Shown here one piece after another: positions 15,218 through 30,310 of a stretch of DNA of 64,000 nucleotides. The notes beneath the pieces are model-generated. The model was not told where the DNA came from and searched no databases. It saw nothing but the letters and a program-made list of their open reading frames with translations. Every line of letters begins with the position of its first letter. Within the stretch, counting starts at the first letter, position 1. The DNA lies in NCBI GenBank assembly GCA_964019135.1, contig OZ025248.1, positions 71,988,119 through 72,052,118 of the forward strand, in the 5' to 3' direction. Position numbers and translations under genes: made by a program. Source of the stretch: Arenicola marina (lineage: Eukaryota > Annelida > Polychaeta > Arenicolidae).

Positions 15218-17560
15218 CGCAAAACCACATTAACATTAGAACTATATGCATCCTTTAGGGTCATTATGCGGGACAAACCATGTCCATGTCCTACCAGAGG
15301 GAGATAAGCCAAGAGCTTTTATGAAGAATTGGCGCCCAATCTCACTGCTAAATACTGCCTACAAAATATTGTCTGGTGTATTAGCGCGTCGTTTTAAAAT
15401 AGTGTTGCCAGATATAGTAAGTTCAGACCAAAAAGGCTTCTTGAAAGGTAGATATATAAGTGAAAACACCAGGATGGTGTATGACATCATGCATTATTTA
15501 ATATACAACGAAAGATCTGGAATGTTACTTCTAATAGATTTCGAAAAGGCTTTTGATACTGTAAGTTGGAAGTATGTAAATCAGGTGCTTCATTCATGTG
15601 GTTTCGGAAGGTCTTTCTCCAGGTTCGTTAATATTCTGTACAATGGTGCGTCTAGTTGTGTTATCAACAATGGCTTTTTCTCACGTTTTTTCTCCTTTCG
15701 CAGAGGTTGCCGACAGGGCGACCCGTTGTCACCTTACCTTTTTATACTCTGTATTGAACCGCTCGCGATGGCGCTAAAACGTGACAAGGGGATTAAGGGC
15801 TTTACGGTGTTGGAAAGGGAGTATAAAATTGGACAATAGGCTGATGATACGTTTCTGTTACTCGATGGCAGTGAGCTGTCTGTTAGAAATTCTTTACACC
15901 TGTTGGATAAGTTTGGCATATGTTCGGATTTAAAGGTTAATGTAGAAAAAACTAAAGCTGTCTGGCTGGGAAAAAGAGATCCAGAAAGAAAAGCTACATG
16001 TTCGGAGCTGCCAATTTCTTGGGGGGAAGAGTTTACCTTGCTGGGTATTAAATTTTGTGTAAATCTACAAGATATGATTAGCATTAATTATAGCCACAAG
16101 GTAGCGGAATTTGAAAAAGTTTTAACGATATATGGCAAAAGAAATCTCTCTCTACGAGGGAGAGTGACTGTTGTTAAAGTGATCGCCTTGCCAAAACTTA
16201 TCCATGTCTTAACCGTACTTCCAACGCCCGGAAAACAATATATTGATAGAATAAACAATGTCATTCGTAGGTTTGTGTGGAACAACAAAAAGCCCAGAAT
16301 ATCTCTGAATAGAATGGCCCAATCTGTCGAAAATGGCGGAGTAAACCTGCCTCTAATACAACTGAAGATACAAGGTCTTAAGATAACATGGATACAAAGA
16401 CTAATATCCAACGAAGGTTCATGGCAAGAACTCTTCTGTGAGACTATATGTAGTGAACGTCGAATGTGCTGGGAATTGGATCTCCTTTCTTTAAAACAGT
16501 TTACAACGGTATCAAATCCTTTCTGGGCCGAAGTCTTTATGGCATGGTGTAAATACAGATCGAGCTTAAATGAGGTGCAAACGGTTTTTGAATATCCACT
16601 TTGGAACTCGTTCTTTATGAAAAACGATAATCTTCGAAAGCGAAAACACGAGCTTATTAGATGTGGCGTGATGTTTAATAATGATCTTGTTGATGACAAC
16701 GGAAATTTATTCGGTTGGGAAACGTTTGTACAGAAACATCATGCAGATCTAAATTTCGTAGACTTTTATAGTTTGATTCATTGTATATCCCGCGAATGGA
16801 AAGAGGCGTGTAGAAATGCAAATGTAAAACTACCACATGTACCATGCAGCTGGACAGCATCTATTTTAAATTCACAACACCTATGCAAATATGTTTATAG
16901 AAAACTGGTTGGGTCCTTGGATTATCATGTAAAGAATGAAGAAAAGTGGGCAGCAGTGTTTAACGAGCAAATAGATAGCGGCAAATGGAGTCAAATATAT
17001 AATTTACCATTGCACTGTACCATTAATGAAAGTACGAGAAGTTTCCAGTATTTAATCTTACATCGAGCACTTGTGACGAACATTTTTCTTTATAAATGTA
17101 AGTTAAAACCCAATGATAGATGTGATTTTTGCGGAAGCGAACCAGAAACTATAGAACATTTGTTGTTTAGTTGCCGGCATATAAAGCCTTTGTGGTCTCT
17201 TTTGGTACTATGGTTAAATGAGTCATGCAATATATCTTACCAGTCGATTTTCAGTCATGTGTATTGGGTGAACGTAAGACCTTATACAGCCAACTCATTA
17301 ATCATGTATTTTTAATAACTAAGATATATATATATAGATGTAAATGGATGAATATAGCTCCGAATTTTATCGGTATTAAAAACACTATTATATATCATTA
17401 TAAATTAGAAAAGTACACGTCCAAAATCTCCAACTTTGCAAAGAAATGGGACCCTCTCTCAAGCTCTTTAAAGTGTAACTAAATATTGTGATATAAATTG
17501 ACGAACTTGTTGCATATCTGCATTTTTGTTATGGAAATAAAAAAATAAAAATAAAAAAAT
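15218..17560 (+). mobile_element. 5'-truncated LINE of the Tx1/L1 group (ORF2 reverse transcriptase)
   Basis: Recognisable ORF2 coding runs from about 15275 to 17482 on the plus strand. Reverse-transcriptase landmarks in order: KNWRPISLLN, GFLKGRYISENTR, LLLIDFEKAFDTVSW (first catalytic Asp), GCRQGDPLSPYLF and ADDTFLL (catalytic Asp pair). Further on is a C-terminal zinc motif CX2CX8HX4C (CDFCGSEPETIEHLLFSC, near 17130-17180). The endonuclease domain and ORF1 are missing, so the copy is 5' truncated. There are two visible breaks. TAG at 15837-15839 replaces the residue before ADD, normally Tyr or Phe of the F/YADD box; the same frame then stays open to 17315. A frame change in about 17260-17315 follows, since the tail KWMNIAPNFIG...KKWDPL is in the next frame. 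The 3' end is an A-rich AAATAAAAA-type tail. It sits in unit B where unit A has none, so it postdates the duplication or was lost from A. Confidence 0.93.
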
Positions 17561-18121
17561 GTCCTTAATATTTATTATTTCAAGTACACCGTACTGTGGC
17601 CTTTAATGTTAATCTTTTTTTTCTGCGGGACTGTCTACGGCAGATGGGGGGGGGGGGTGGGGAGGGTAGTTTGGGTATTTCTTGTTTGTTTTTTGTCGTC
17701 TTTGTAGCACATAAACTTCGGCTTCTGATGATTGTTTATTGCTGGAGTTATTGTTATATTGTTATAGAACAACCCATGACGACCGGGAATCAGCGCATAA
17801 TTTAACCGTGCCATGTGTATGTCATGTGCTTGGAACCAAGGGACACCTAGACTGAGATGACCATTATTTGTGGCAGGGGCGTGTGCAAGAATCCTTGAAA
17901 GGGGGGGGGGGCACTGAAATCTTGTGACCGGGGGGAAATGGATGAATACACGACACGACACGACCATGTGCGTTAAAAACATTCGATTTGCTTTTTGAGG
18001 CCATGCGTCCGTAGAGTATTGTTTTCTGACTGACTGTTGCTAGGCAGGCGCCCGTTTCTTTGGCGACAGTAACGAACTTTTTTCACGATTCTAAATGAAA
18101 ATTTTAAATGAGCCCAAATAC
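17561..18121. other. Rest of the unit B-specific insertion, with a MITE end
   Basis: Lies between the LINE tail and the point where homology with unit A resumes (18122). It holds a G run near 17648. At 17874 it has CAGGGGCGTGTGCAAG followed by TCCTTGAAAGGGGG, the same block as at 56824-56860, so it contains one end of a second MITE family. No gene is seen. Confidence 0.5.
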
Positions 18122-18254
18122 TATCTACGTAATTTTGGAATGTCGGATCATCAGTTTTCTCTTTCGCGATCAACAATGAAATGAAATCTTACTCTTTAGC
18201 CTCCCCCACCCCAAGATAAAATAATTTAAGGCATTTGCTTTCATTATAGTGCAA

Positions 18255-18260
18255 TTTATT
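18255..18260 (-). terminator. Polyadenylation signal AATAAA of actin B
   Basis: Minus-strand AATAAA 375 bases past the stop codon, at the position matching 2332-2337 of unit A. Confidence 0.7.
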
Positions 18261-18635
18261 ACTTGCTGTAGACCAGCTACATACAAATACCCAATGCAAT
18301 GTTAATACCAAGACACATTCAGACGTACACAAATCCTGAAATGAAGAGGATGGCCGATGTAACAACAGTAAGTGTTTTCACTGAGAACAGAACATCAAAG
18401 TTCTGACTAACTGCACAACTACACAGAAAATGACGAGCATAAATATCTTACAATGCACCTTAACATCGAACCTTTATAATGCACACCATGATGATTCTCA
18501 GTCATAAAACAGGGAAATAGTAATAAGTTCGGCGTGTGACTGCATGATTGCATCGGACTTGATGAGGACGAGGAGCTCTTTGCAGACTGATACTGATATA
18601 TGATGATATCGGGATGGGGATGACAATGGTACGGC

Positions 18636-21686
<3,051 letters not shown>

Positions 21687-22215
21687 GATTGGTGGGTTGT
21701 CGATTTCCGCTTCTGGTCGCTTAGTACTGAACAAATTCAAAACCTGTGATACTTAGTCTCAAAAAGAAAACAAGAAGTGAAAAAGATCATATATGTGTAC
21801 ATATGTCTCTACCCCTGCATAAAATGTTCACTCCTTGCATAAGTAAATATCAAGAGCCACTGAGTAACACGCGAAAGGTGATATTAATGCGGATAATGGG
21901 CGAGGCATATTCAATATATATAGAAATAAATCAATTACATTATATAATGTAGAAATAAAACTTACAAAGTAATTATTTAAATATAACAATATATTACATA
22001 TAGTTTGTGTTGTTATAAGCCTTAATTGACTTTACAGCAACAACTTGGCACCTACATGGATGCGATGTGTTTCGTTGACTGGTTGACCCTGTATTGTTAA
22101 CCGTCTCGGCACTGGCGGGTATAGCCTGTACAGTTTACCGTAATAAAAGGTTTCCTTCATTCGTGGTGGTCTGCTTCCTTCTGGTGGTTGCTGCTCGCAC
22201 TTTTTCTCTCAGGTT
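21687..22215 (-). promoter_or_regulatory. Actin B 5' UTR with probable leader intron
   Basis: The acceptor TTTGTTCAG starts the coding exon at 21726, and a donor GTAGGT would end a leader exon at 22056. Both align with unit A, but the donor differs from the consensus at one base. The few bases just before the ATG are more changed than the neighbouring coding and intron sequence. Confidence 0.5.
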
Positions 22216-22241
22216 TCTGTCTACACCACACCGTCCGTCAG

Positions 22242-22249
22242 TTTATATG
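22242..22249 (-). promoter_or_regulatory. TATA-like element of actin B
   Basis: The minus strand reads CATATAAA where copy A has TATATAAA. It is probably still usable but weaker. This is inferred from position and alignment with unit A. Confidence 0.5.
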
Positions 22250-22347
22250 GAGACAAAGCTGCACCCAACCAGCGCAGTCAGAGCCATATCTGGACCTTCC
22301 ATCATCTCACTTGTCCACGCATACACGTCTTAGTTAATCCAGAAGTT

Positions 22348-22357
22348 CCTTATAAGG
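22348..22357. promoter_or_regulatory. CArG box 1 of actin B
   Basis: CCTTATAAGG is an exact, fully palindromic CC(A/T)6GG site about 100 bp upstream of the TATA-like element. It aligns with CCTTATTTGG of unit A. Confidence 0.65.
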
Positions 22358-22601
22358 TGACCCGGGGCCATGCCAGGACACCGTAGTGTCAGTGCTCCCC
22401 ACCCCCCTTCACACGTGATTCACGCCCTAAATTCACGTCCTGTGTTTACTACAAATATGGTCACCGACCGCTGTGGACACTCGGGTTGGTTCTCCCGCCA
22501 GGTCAAGTCACAGGTCAACTTATCATACCTCCTTACTTCGCGCTCTGTTGCTAATGCAGCGAGAGGCGGTCCTTCCGTTGATTGACAGCTGAGAGCGACT
22601 T

Positions 22602-22611
22602 CCATATACGG
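22602..22611. promoter_or_regulatory. Diverged CArG box 3 of actin B
   Basis: CCATATACGG has one C in the A/T core, against the exact CCATATATGG of unit A. It is predicted to bind SRF more weakly or not at all. Confidence 0.4.
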
Positions 22612-22660
22612 ATACGGAGTGAGTAATACAGCCGCACAGGTGAGCGTGTGTCTCAGTGTA

Positions 22661-22990
22661 CGAGTGGAGTAGGGCGATCGAGGCATGGCTAATAATAATG
22701 GTAATATAAACATCCAGTTGATTCACCGCTATGCAGCTATAACCACCGTTGTCGACAATTAATTCTAGAGTGTTATAATGTCTAATATGGGCTTGGTCAG
22801 TGGGTATATATACCGTAGGCCAGCTTAGTAAGCATAGTACGCACTGAATGTTTGGTTTTTCCATTATTCACTAAGAGGCTTATTAGTGTTCAGCATACAT
22901 TAAACGCACGTGGGACTTGTATTGTGTAAACACGGTGACCAGCGTTCTGTCATACGATTCAGCCGTTTTCAAGTCTTATGCGTCGTAGGT
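22661..22990. other. Non-coding, no gene seen
   Basis: Unique sequence just outside the duplicated unit and before the minisatellite. No supported feature. Confidence 0.5.
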
Positions 22991-23270
22991 ACTTGTCCTA
23001 CAGCCTGACTACTTGTCCTACAGCCTGACTACTTGTCCTACAGCCTGACTACTTGTCCTACAGCCTGACTACTTGTCCTACAGCCTGACTACTTGTCCTA
23101 CAGCCTGACTACTTGTCCTACAGCCTGACTACTTGTCCTACAGCCTGACTACTTGTCCTACAACCTGACTACTTGTCTTACAGCCTGACTATTTGTTCTA
23201 CAGTCTGACTATTTGTCCTACAGCCTGACTAATTTTCATACAGCCTGACTACTTGTCCTACAGCCTGACT
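22991..23270. repeat. 20-bp minisatellite, 14 copies
   Basis: Unit ACTTGTCCTACAGCCTGACT. 280 bp equals exactly 14 units with no length change. The first eight or so are identical; copies 9-13 carry scattered substitutions and the last is again exact. Each unit contains CCTACAGCCTGAC, but there is no open-frame evidence. Confidence 0.95.
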
Positions 23271-26200
23271 ACTACTACTGGGGGCAAGCAACTGTATCGT
23301 AGAAAGGGTTTGCCGGTGAAAGAAAAGAATAAACCAAGTGAGCATGCCACCATGCAACGTAGAACGGTCAATAGCAAAAAACCCATTCAGAGCGGATTTT
23401 GGCGGTGAAAAAGTGTTTTTTTTTCCGCGGAACCCTCACAAAACCCAGCAATGGATTACATGCCTCCCCCACCCCCTGGATAAAACCCCCTCTGCCCGTA
23501 TTTTTTTTCGAGAGCTCACTAGACCCGAAGTGAATCCCTTGGCTTGCTCTGCCACAATCAAGTCAAACAAGTACAACGCATTTAAATAATTCTTACGTCA
23601 CTCACGCGGTGGAGCCACCGGTCAACAGATTTTCACAGATTGGGGGATGTAGAACCGACATGTACATGGGCAGGCGTTTACGTCTCGCGTGACTTAACCG
23701 GTGACTGTATGACGTCGATATGTTGGATATTTATTTCTTTTCTTTCAAACTTCACCATAGCTGACGACCGCAATATTTTGCAATTACTATTTATATCAGC
23801 TTGTAAGTAAAAAGTGCTAGTAATGCTACCGGACATGTTACATGTATGTGTGGAATCACCCAGCTCTGTTTTTAGACATCTGATCCTCTGACATCAAAAC
23901 CACCACCAAGGTGAAACTTTTGAATAGCAGAACCCTTTCCTATGTAAAAGCCCTTGCAATCTACGAACTGTATTCTTACTGCGGGCGCCTTTTCTGAAGT
24001 CGAACGCCTTCAAAATATACACTAACATGAGAAGTATAAGTCATTTACAAGTTCAGTTTTCGTACGCCGTCATGCTTGTTTCCTACATCGAAAACCTTCG
24101 CCTTGACGGTGGTTTTGATGTCAGAGCTAGGACATCTAATGCTTTGATGCGACTCAGTGTGGCAATGAAGTAGCGCGTTATGACTGGTAACTTCTCAGTG
24201 TCTCGATTAAACGTTTATACACTATAGCCATACATTAACTTGACGATCACCATTTTACATCAACGAAATAGTCCAAGATCTTATCAATGAGCACAGCTCT
24301 TGTCATCACTAAACATTTTAGGCCTACAATGTTTGATAATAATACAACGCCAAGTTTTACGTTGTGTAGATCCTGCTCTTATCTATTTCAGTTTCTTATG
24401 TTTCTTAGGCTTCATATTCAAACGGCTCTAATTTGGCCCAATCTATGTTGTTAATTTGGTGGTGGGAGAGGGGGCGGGGGGTGTCATCCGGTAAAAAACA
24501 TTCTTGTTTCCTCCTCTTCGCATTGCCAGCATATTGTGTACTTATGTCAGGAATGGCACAGTACATTTTAGCACTTGACGACGTTGTTCCAAATGGCTCT
24601 CGCCTGTTGTTTTGCGCAGCCACCCGGTGCGTTCCGATGAATAAAGGCAGTGGGGTGAAAAGAGGCCGGCCGACCCGTATCGCTAAGAGTATACGTAATT
24701 ACGTCGGATTACGTTATGATCCCGTTCCAACCCTATTATCATAGGATTGTTCCGTTATGAGGCCCCTGTACCTTCTCTCTCGGATTATGCTATGAAAAGC
24801 GAAAGTCAGCGGTCAGAGCCAAGAGTGACAGTGAGGGGGAGGGGGGGGGGAGCATTGGAGCTTAAATACTGGAAGATTGGCTGAAGGGGAGGGGGGTGGG
24901 GGGCGTACACAAAATGGTTACACGGGTAAGAGACCGGTACTTCAAATGGTTGACAATTAACTGTTTCTAGGAGAATAGCTAACAACATTCACACATGAGG
25001 CATTTTTGATGAACCACGTACGCCACAGATCCGCGCATTATGCGGATGACATCTTAATTCTTGACTCGTTATAAGGGTCAATATAGCGCACGATTATGGT
25101 TAAGAGTTGGGGTTCTGGACGGGGTAATTATAGCGAAACGCGAAACAGGCATATTTGAAAAATCGACATTCGATATTGACCCCCAAATTCCGACACAAAG
25201 GATCTGAAAAAGCGACACAGATAGTTACATTTTAGAAAAAAAAACGACACTGAACGACATAAAACGTCGTGAACAATCGATATTCGACACTGAGAATGTT
25301 GAAAAATCGACACTGAACACTGGAACCCTCCTTCCAGACCCCTAGATTTGGAAGTCAGACACGGGTGCGGGGGTCTTAAGTTTCGTCTTATTTATGAATA
25401 AATCTTAAATGGGTGGATTGTTCATGGTAGCCTACATCCTTCACTCTAACTACGGTGTATTCCCCAAATTCTAGATCTCTTCCCATAGAATGTTACCACT
25501 AATGAAACAACTACAATACCTGCACAGAAAAATACTGAACTCCCTTTTGTCTAAAACAAACCACAAAGATCTTTTGCTGTGGCAAGCAGCGGCTTCGTGT
25601 CAGGTAATGAACCATATGTACCATGGTAATATGCCAATTAATGGTGAAAAAGTGTGTCGCAACGTGTCTTCTTGTGACAAATGCTGACCTTCATTCAAGC
25701 TCAGACATTCATGTTGGGGTGGGTACAAGGCATCATTGGGTCACTCAGTGCTGTGCGTTAAGTTCACTGTGCGGTCAGATAGCATTATCCGGTGAGCTGC
25801 GAGGAACGCTAGCCTTCTTGATCCCCCGAAACGCGTATCCACAGGTAAAGCCAGCCAGCCACTTGCCTCGATCGCTGCACGCAACGTTTCGCACCTATTC
25901 CGGGTGCGATGTCGTCAGCCACGGAAGAGCAGGCCCACCCAGCAAACAATGGTGAACTTCAGGTTATCAGGTAGAGTTTACCCCCCCCCCCCCACCCCAT
26001 TATTATGCGTCTGTGTCAAATTCATATTAATGGCAATCAACCCCTTAATTAAATAGAACCGCCTACGTATAGACGTATGCATATATACAGAGATATGGGG
26101 TTTCTCGTGAAACTGAGACTCCCATCATGACCTCCACTCACACCCCGTCCCCTTCCGACCATCTCGCTTGTCCTTCGTGGTAACCAGCCGCAAATTTAAA

Positions 26201-27395
26201 AAAATGCTCCCCCACCCCCGACAGTAACTACATCCCTGTAAAGAACCCAGCCCCCCAGCTCTATGCCCCAACATACACACTTAATTGTGCTGTTATGAAC
26301 TCGTTAGCAGAAGGCACGGTGACAGATAGATTACATGGCTTCCTCCTGCGTGATGGCACGTCTGAACCCCCCGCCCCTGAACCCCCGGCCTCTCCGCCAC
26401 CCCCCCCCCCCCTGAACCCCCGGCCCCTCTGCCCCCCCCCCCCCCAACCCACCCACCGGCGCCACCCGCGGAGGCGGAAGCGGCAGCTCCAAGCTGATAT
26501 CAGTCGGCGGGGACAAGAAAAGTATCGCCAAGTGAGTTCTGGCCGACTGTATAATGTACCCACATCGCGTAACCTGGTAACAGATGCGACTGTAGCTATA
26601 ACGACGCCACGCCCTGATCCCCCTCCCACAGTGAACACCTAGCCCAACTCACTATCCCACCCCTGCCTCAGCCCAACTGCCCCTCCCCACCCCCCCGCTT
26701 CTTCTCACGACAATGTTCACACCATGACAGGGTATAACCAGGGTAGTAAAGTAAAAGGCTTGCAGGTTGACGGGCCCATCAGTGAGGTGTCCCTGTATTC
26801 TCCACCGCTTGCCCCGCGATAACTCACGATGTACGGAGCAGCAGGTCGTATCTTACGGGACATTTACTTCAAGGTCAAGGACGGATCCCTGTCACATTGA
26901 ATGTTTTCGTTTGATATACCGTTGACAGACGTCAATCTGAGCTGGACCGTCGATAGTGGTCAAAGAGGGACATTGACAGGACAAACTCGCTACCTTGTAG
27001 CCAGCTGTAACCACTTGGTAAAAACTCTTCCCAACGCATCTATGTTATTCGTCATGACATTTCGCAGATATTACAAGGTTTTTGATTAAATCAAAATACT
27101 CTGGATCGAACTGGTCCGGACTGAGCTAGTGATCCTGCATTAAGCATCATTCCGTTCCAGATCTGTTCATCGTTGGAACCTAGTATGGTGACAGTCCCAC
27201 ATGCAAGGTAAGAGAGACGTGCTATATGAAAGTATCGATTTGTCAAATTATTTAGGTGAACCTTTCTTTGGCTGATTGGATCGCTTTTAAATAGCAAATA
27301 TTACTAGTATTCTCGTGTTATTAGTGTTATTCGTTTTTGCTAATTTGTCATTTCTTGTCATTAGGACAAACACACGGCCTAACGAAAGTCTCCAG
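23271..27395. other. Non-coding, no gene supported
   Basis: About 25135-25330 is a degenerate tandem of CGACACTGAA / ATCGACATTCGA motifs. G-rich or C-rich low-complexity tracts lie at 24835-24905, 25980-25994 and 26380-26450. The proline-rich frame over 26295-26642 follows from the C tracts. Short open frames near 24405-24623 (minus) and 25490-25687 (plus) have no recognisable product. Confidence 0.45.
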
Positions 27396-27568
27396 CAGGG
27401 GCGGGTCCATAGGGAGTGGGGGACCCGGCCCCGGCCCCGGCCCCCCCTTTTAGAGCCGACATTTATACCATTTAACATATGAAAACCGAAACTGACCCCC
27501 TCTATCCAGAAAGTCTGGATCCGACCCTGAAACCGGCCCCCCTATCCAGATTTTCTGGATCCGCCCTC
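27396..27568 (-). mobile_element. MITE, hAT-like ends (family 1, copy 2, inverted)
   Basis: The left edge reads CAGGGGCGGGTCC and the right edge reads TCTGGATCCGCCCT. The core block TTTAACATATGAAAACCG is the reverse complement of that in the 7024 and 63785 copies. The C and G runs of those copies appear here as a CCGGCCCC repeat. Confidence 0.75.
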
Positions 27569-27646
27569 TTATAGTATCTTAGTATCTTGAGTCGTTAATT
27601 AGACGTTAAATATTGAAACATGCTTAGACAACACTTTGTCTCAATA

Positions 27647-27710
27647 AAATTATTATTATTATTATTATCAATATTATTATTATTAATATTATTATCAATA
27701 TTATTATTAT
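27647..27710. repeat. ATT microsatellite
   Basis: Imperfect ATT trinucleotide repeat with ATC interruptions. Confidence 0.85.
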
Positions 27711-28272
27711 GTTGACTGATTCGAAAATTGCATATTTTGGGTCATTATTGCATACATTTTAATATGGTATGCAACGAATAAAGAATGTTTGTAAGAGCCG
27801 GTCTGGAATATACCTGATGGCTTTACTGTGTGATACGTCATCATGAATAAACAAGCTGCAAATCTCTCGTCTAACGTAGAGGGACAGATGCCAACCCACC
27901 AATCGTAATGCAGACAGTACTGTGGTTGTACACCTTTTCACATAGTAAGGATCGGTGTGATTAAGCATACATTTCTTAAGTGCAAGAACAGATAATATAT
28001 TCTTACATTTCTAATCAATACTACCGCGAAAGGCGACATATATATGTGGAACTCGCCGTGTGAGGAGCTCATTTCACTGGAATGTAGTCATATCATAACA
28101 ATGATACGTGAAGCAAAACAGCAAACAAATAAGGTAAAATGACACTTTGATAGGCTACTAAACATTGTAAATAACTCATAAACTATGCTTAGTATTAATT
28201 ATTTCAGTCTGTTGTCGCAAGATAAATTTATGCCATAGGCCTATACATTTACGTTTGTCTTCACCATTACAT
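27711..28272. other. Non-coding, no gene seen
   Basis: AT-rich sequence without supported features. Confidence 0.45.
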
Positions 28273-28330
28273 GAATTGATTTGATTTGATTTGATCTTTA
28301 TTTTCCATCAAAGTGAGGAGTATACAAATA
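28273..28330 (-). mobile_element. 3' end of a non-LTR element with ATCAA repeat tail
   Basis: On the minus strand this reads an AATAAA signal (28297-28302) followed by GATCAAATCAAATCAAATC, a short simple-repeat tail as found at the 3' ends of several LINE and SINE families. The body would lie to the right but is too short or diverged to classify. Confidence 0.4.
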
Positions 28331-29960
28331 GGTCACTTAAATAAATTAGAACTCAAGAGCTTTACCTGAAGCGGACAAACGAGCGAACGATATAATGTAT
28401 TCTTGCACTAAATCGCAAACAAGTTAAGATGGTGCACCCAATAGGAACGCACACAACTTACTGTATGCGTATGACATCGATGAAGTAGCTTCTCGTACGG
28501 AGATCACTCTATGTATGTCCATCCACATTTTGGAACGTGTACACCTTAGTGCTGGGCAGAAAATTATAAAATGGTGTTGAATATTACACACTGTTTCACA
28601 ACAAAAAAGGTCAAGGAAAGTCTGTATCGGATTTTGTCAGCATTCTAACCAAATTGAGAAACTTCTGTGTGTGAGAGGGGTGATTTTGTGAAACACGAAA
28701 CCATTTATTCATATATATGGCAAGTTGGATGCTTAGAAATAAAGTTTTGACGTATAGAGATCCACATATGGATAGCTTTGCAGATGTATAGATCTACAAG
28801 TTGTTTATCCAGATCTTAGTTTCGGTTACGTTGTTTGGCAGTGGGTCGTGCGCTCATACCGAGGGTTGTCTACATCGTATCAGTGCACTGATATTAAAGT
28901 GCGCAATAATTTTAATTATATTAATCCACATGGATTGCCTCCGGAAGAGCGACCATCGTGCGTCCAACAGAGCTGTCCATGAACCGGTATCTTACATTTA
29001 TTTAAGTAAAATTACTTCACAAACAGTCAAAAATAGGCAAAGGCTGAACGGTTATTATATCGCCCGCCACACAAGCTATTGCCCTCTACTCAACCATATT
29101 AAATGAACAAAGTAGCAACGACATTGGCATGTGATGCAATGATTATGAGAATGAATGTTTGTTTGTTGCCATATGTAAGAATACTGAACGAACGAAGTGG
29201 CAGAGACATTGGTATGTGATTGAATGTTCGCTTAATACCTTACCTATAAATTAATTTTTTTCAATTAAATGAATGAGAAAAGTAGGAAAAAAGACCTTGA
29301 CACAAACCTGAAGCAAGCCGGATTCAAAGAATCCGATCACGGTAAGTTTGTGATTTGGTTTGCCCGGAGCCGCATGAGACGTAACTTACCGCATCGTTAT
29401 CAATTACTTCTCTGGGACGAAATCTTTATATTTATATCGGTTTTCGAATAGATCCGTTGTTAAATAATTCAGTTTGTGGGGTTTGGAGTGGGGGAAATAG
29501 CAAGGGGCATTTTTTATCTAAATTTATACTGCGTCCATAATTTCAACCAACCTTGAGTCGCGATATTTCTTTATTTGCAATAATACAGAGGTGAATTCGA
29601 TTTAGTTTTCTTATCATTATTATATTAAACTTATTTTTAATGTCATTATTATTAGGGAATTAATAATATTGCTGTGAATAAAATTAAACCACATTTTTTT
29701 TAGAAGGAAAATAGCAACTTAAAAATAGAAGAAACCATGATGTTAAATTCTAATATCTGTACCACCCACACAGAAAAGGCTTTCCAAATATAACTTTCAT
29801 TTTACTTAATTAATCCCTTTGTTTAATTTTGGAATTACTTCATTAAAACAAATAGAATTTCAATGTAGGCGGGACTCGCCCACGCAACTAGAACCGTAGC
29901 AAAACATTCGGACAGGATATTGAATAGCGCAAATAGAATAGAAAACTCCCGTTAGACCCT
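28331..29960. other. Non-coding, no gene recognised
   Basis: AT-rich. A 101-codon open frame at 28801-29106 and a 60-codon frame at 29269-29451 have no similarity I recognise and no splice context that persuades me. Confidence 0.4.
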
Positions 29961-30310
29961 CCCCTTAGCCTATTGGCCTAGCAATTAAGGTGCTTTCATG
30001 TGGTGGGTGGGTGCCGCTTGTGTTATCTACCAGGTGGCTGCTGTCAGTCTAATCTTAATTCCTCTGGCCCGTGTACTGCCCCTGTACCGCTTGGGCCGTT
30101 GGCTGATCAACTTGCGTTGGCTTGCAAGATACGTCTTGTAATGCCCACTCCCATAGTGCGAGGAGTCGATAGCATCTACATGTAATTACCAACACATTAT
30201 AATATCAGTTCAATTGTCTTAAATAGCGGACGATCTTTTTTCTCCTGCATACTCTTTGCCTCCTTACCGGTCGTGGGTTCGATAAACTCGGGGACAAATG
30301 AGCACCGTGT
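29961..30310 (+). mobile_element. tRNA-like SINE remnants (A-box-like and B-box-like)
   Basis: TTGGCCTAGCAATTAAGGTG near 29970 resembles a tRNA A box. GGTCGTGGGTTCGA at 30269-30282 is a B-box-type sequence and is repeated exactly at 57718-57731. The two boxes are about 300 bp apart, too far for a tRNA, so this is either an interrupted SINE or two fragments. Confidence 0.3.

Noticed and set aside
26295-26642. 115-codon proline-rich frame
   Set aside because: Caused by C runs at 26380-26450; no homology and the opposite strand is equally open.
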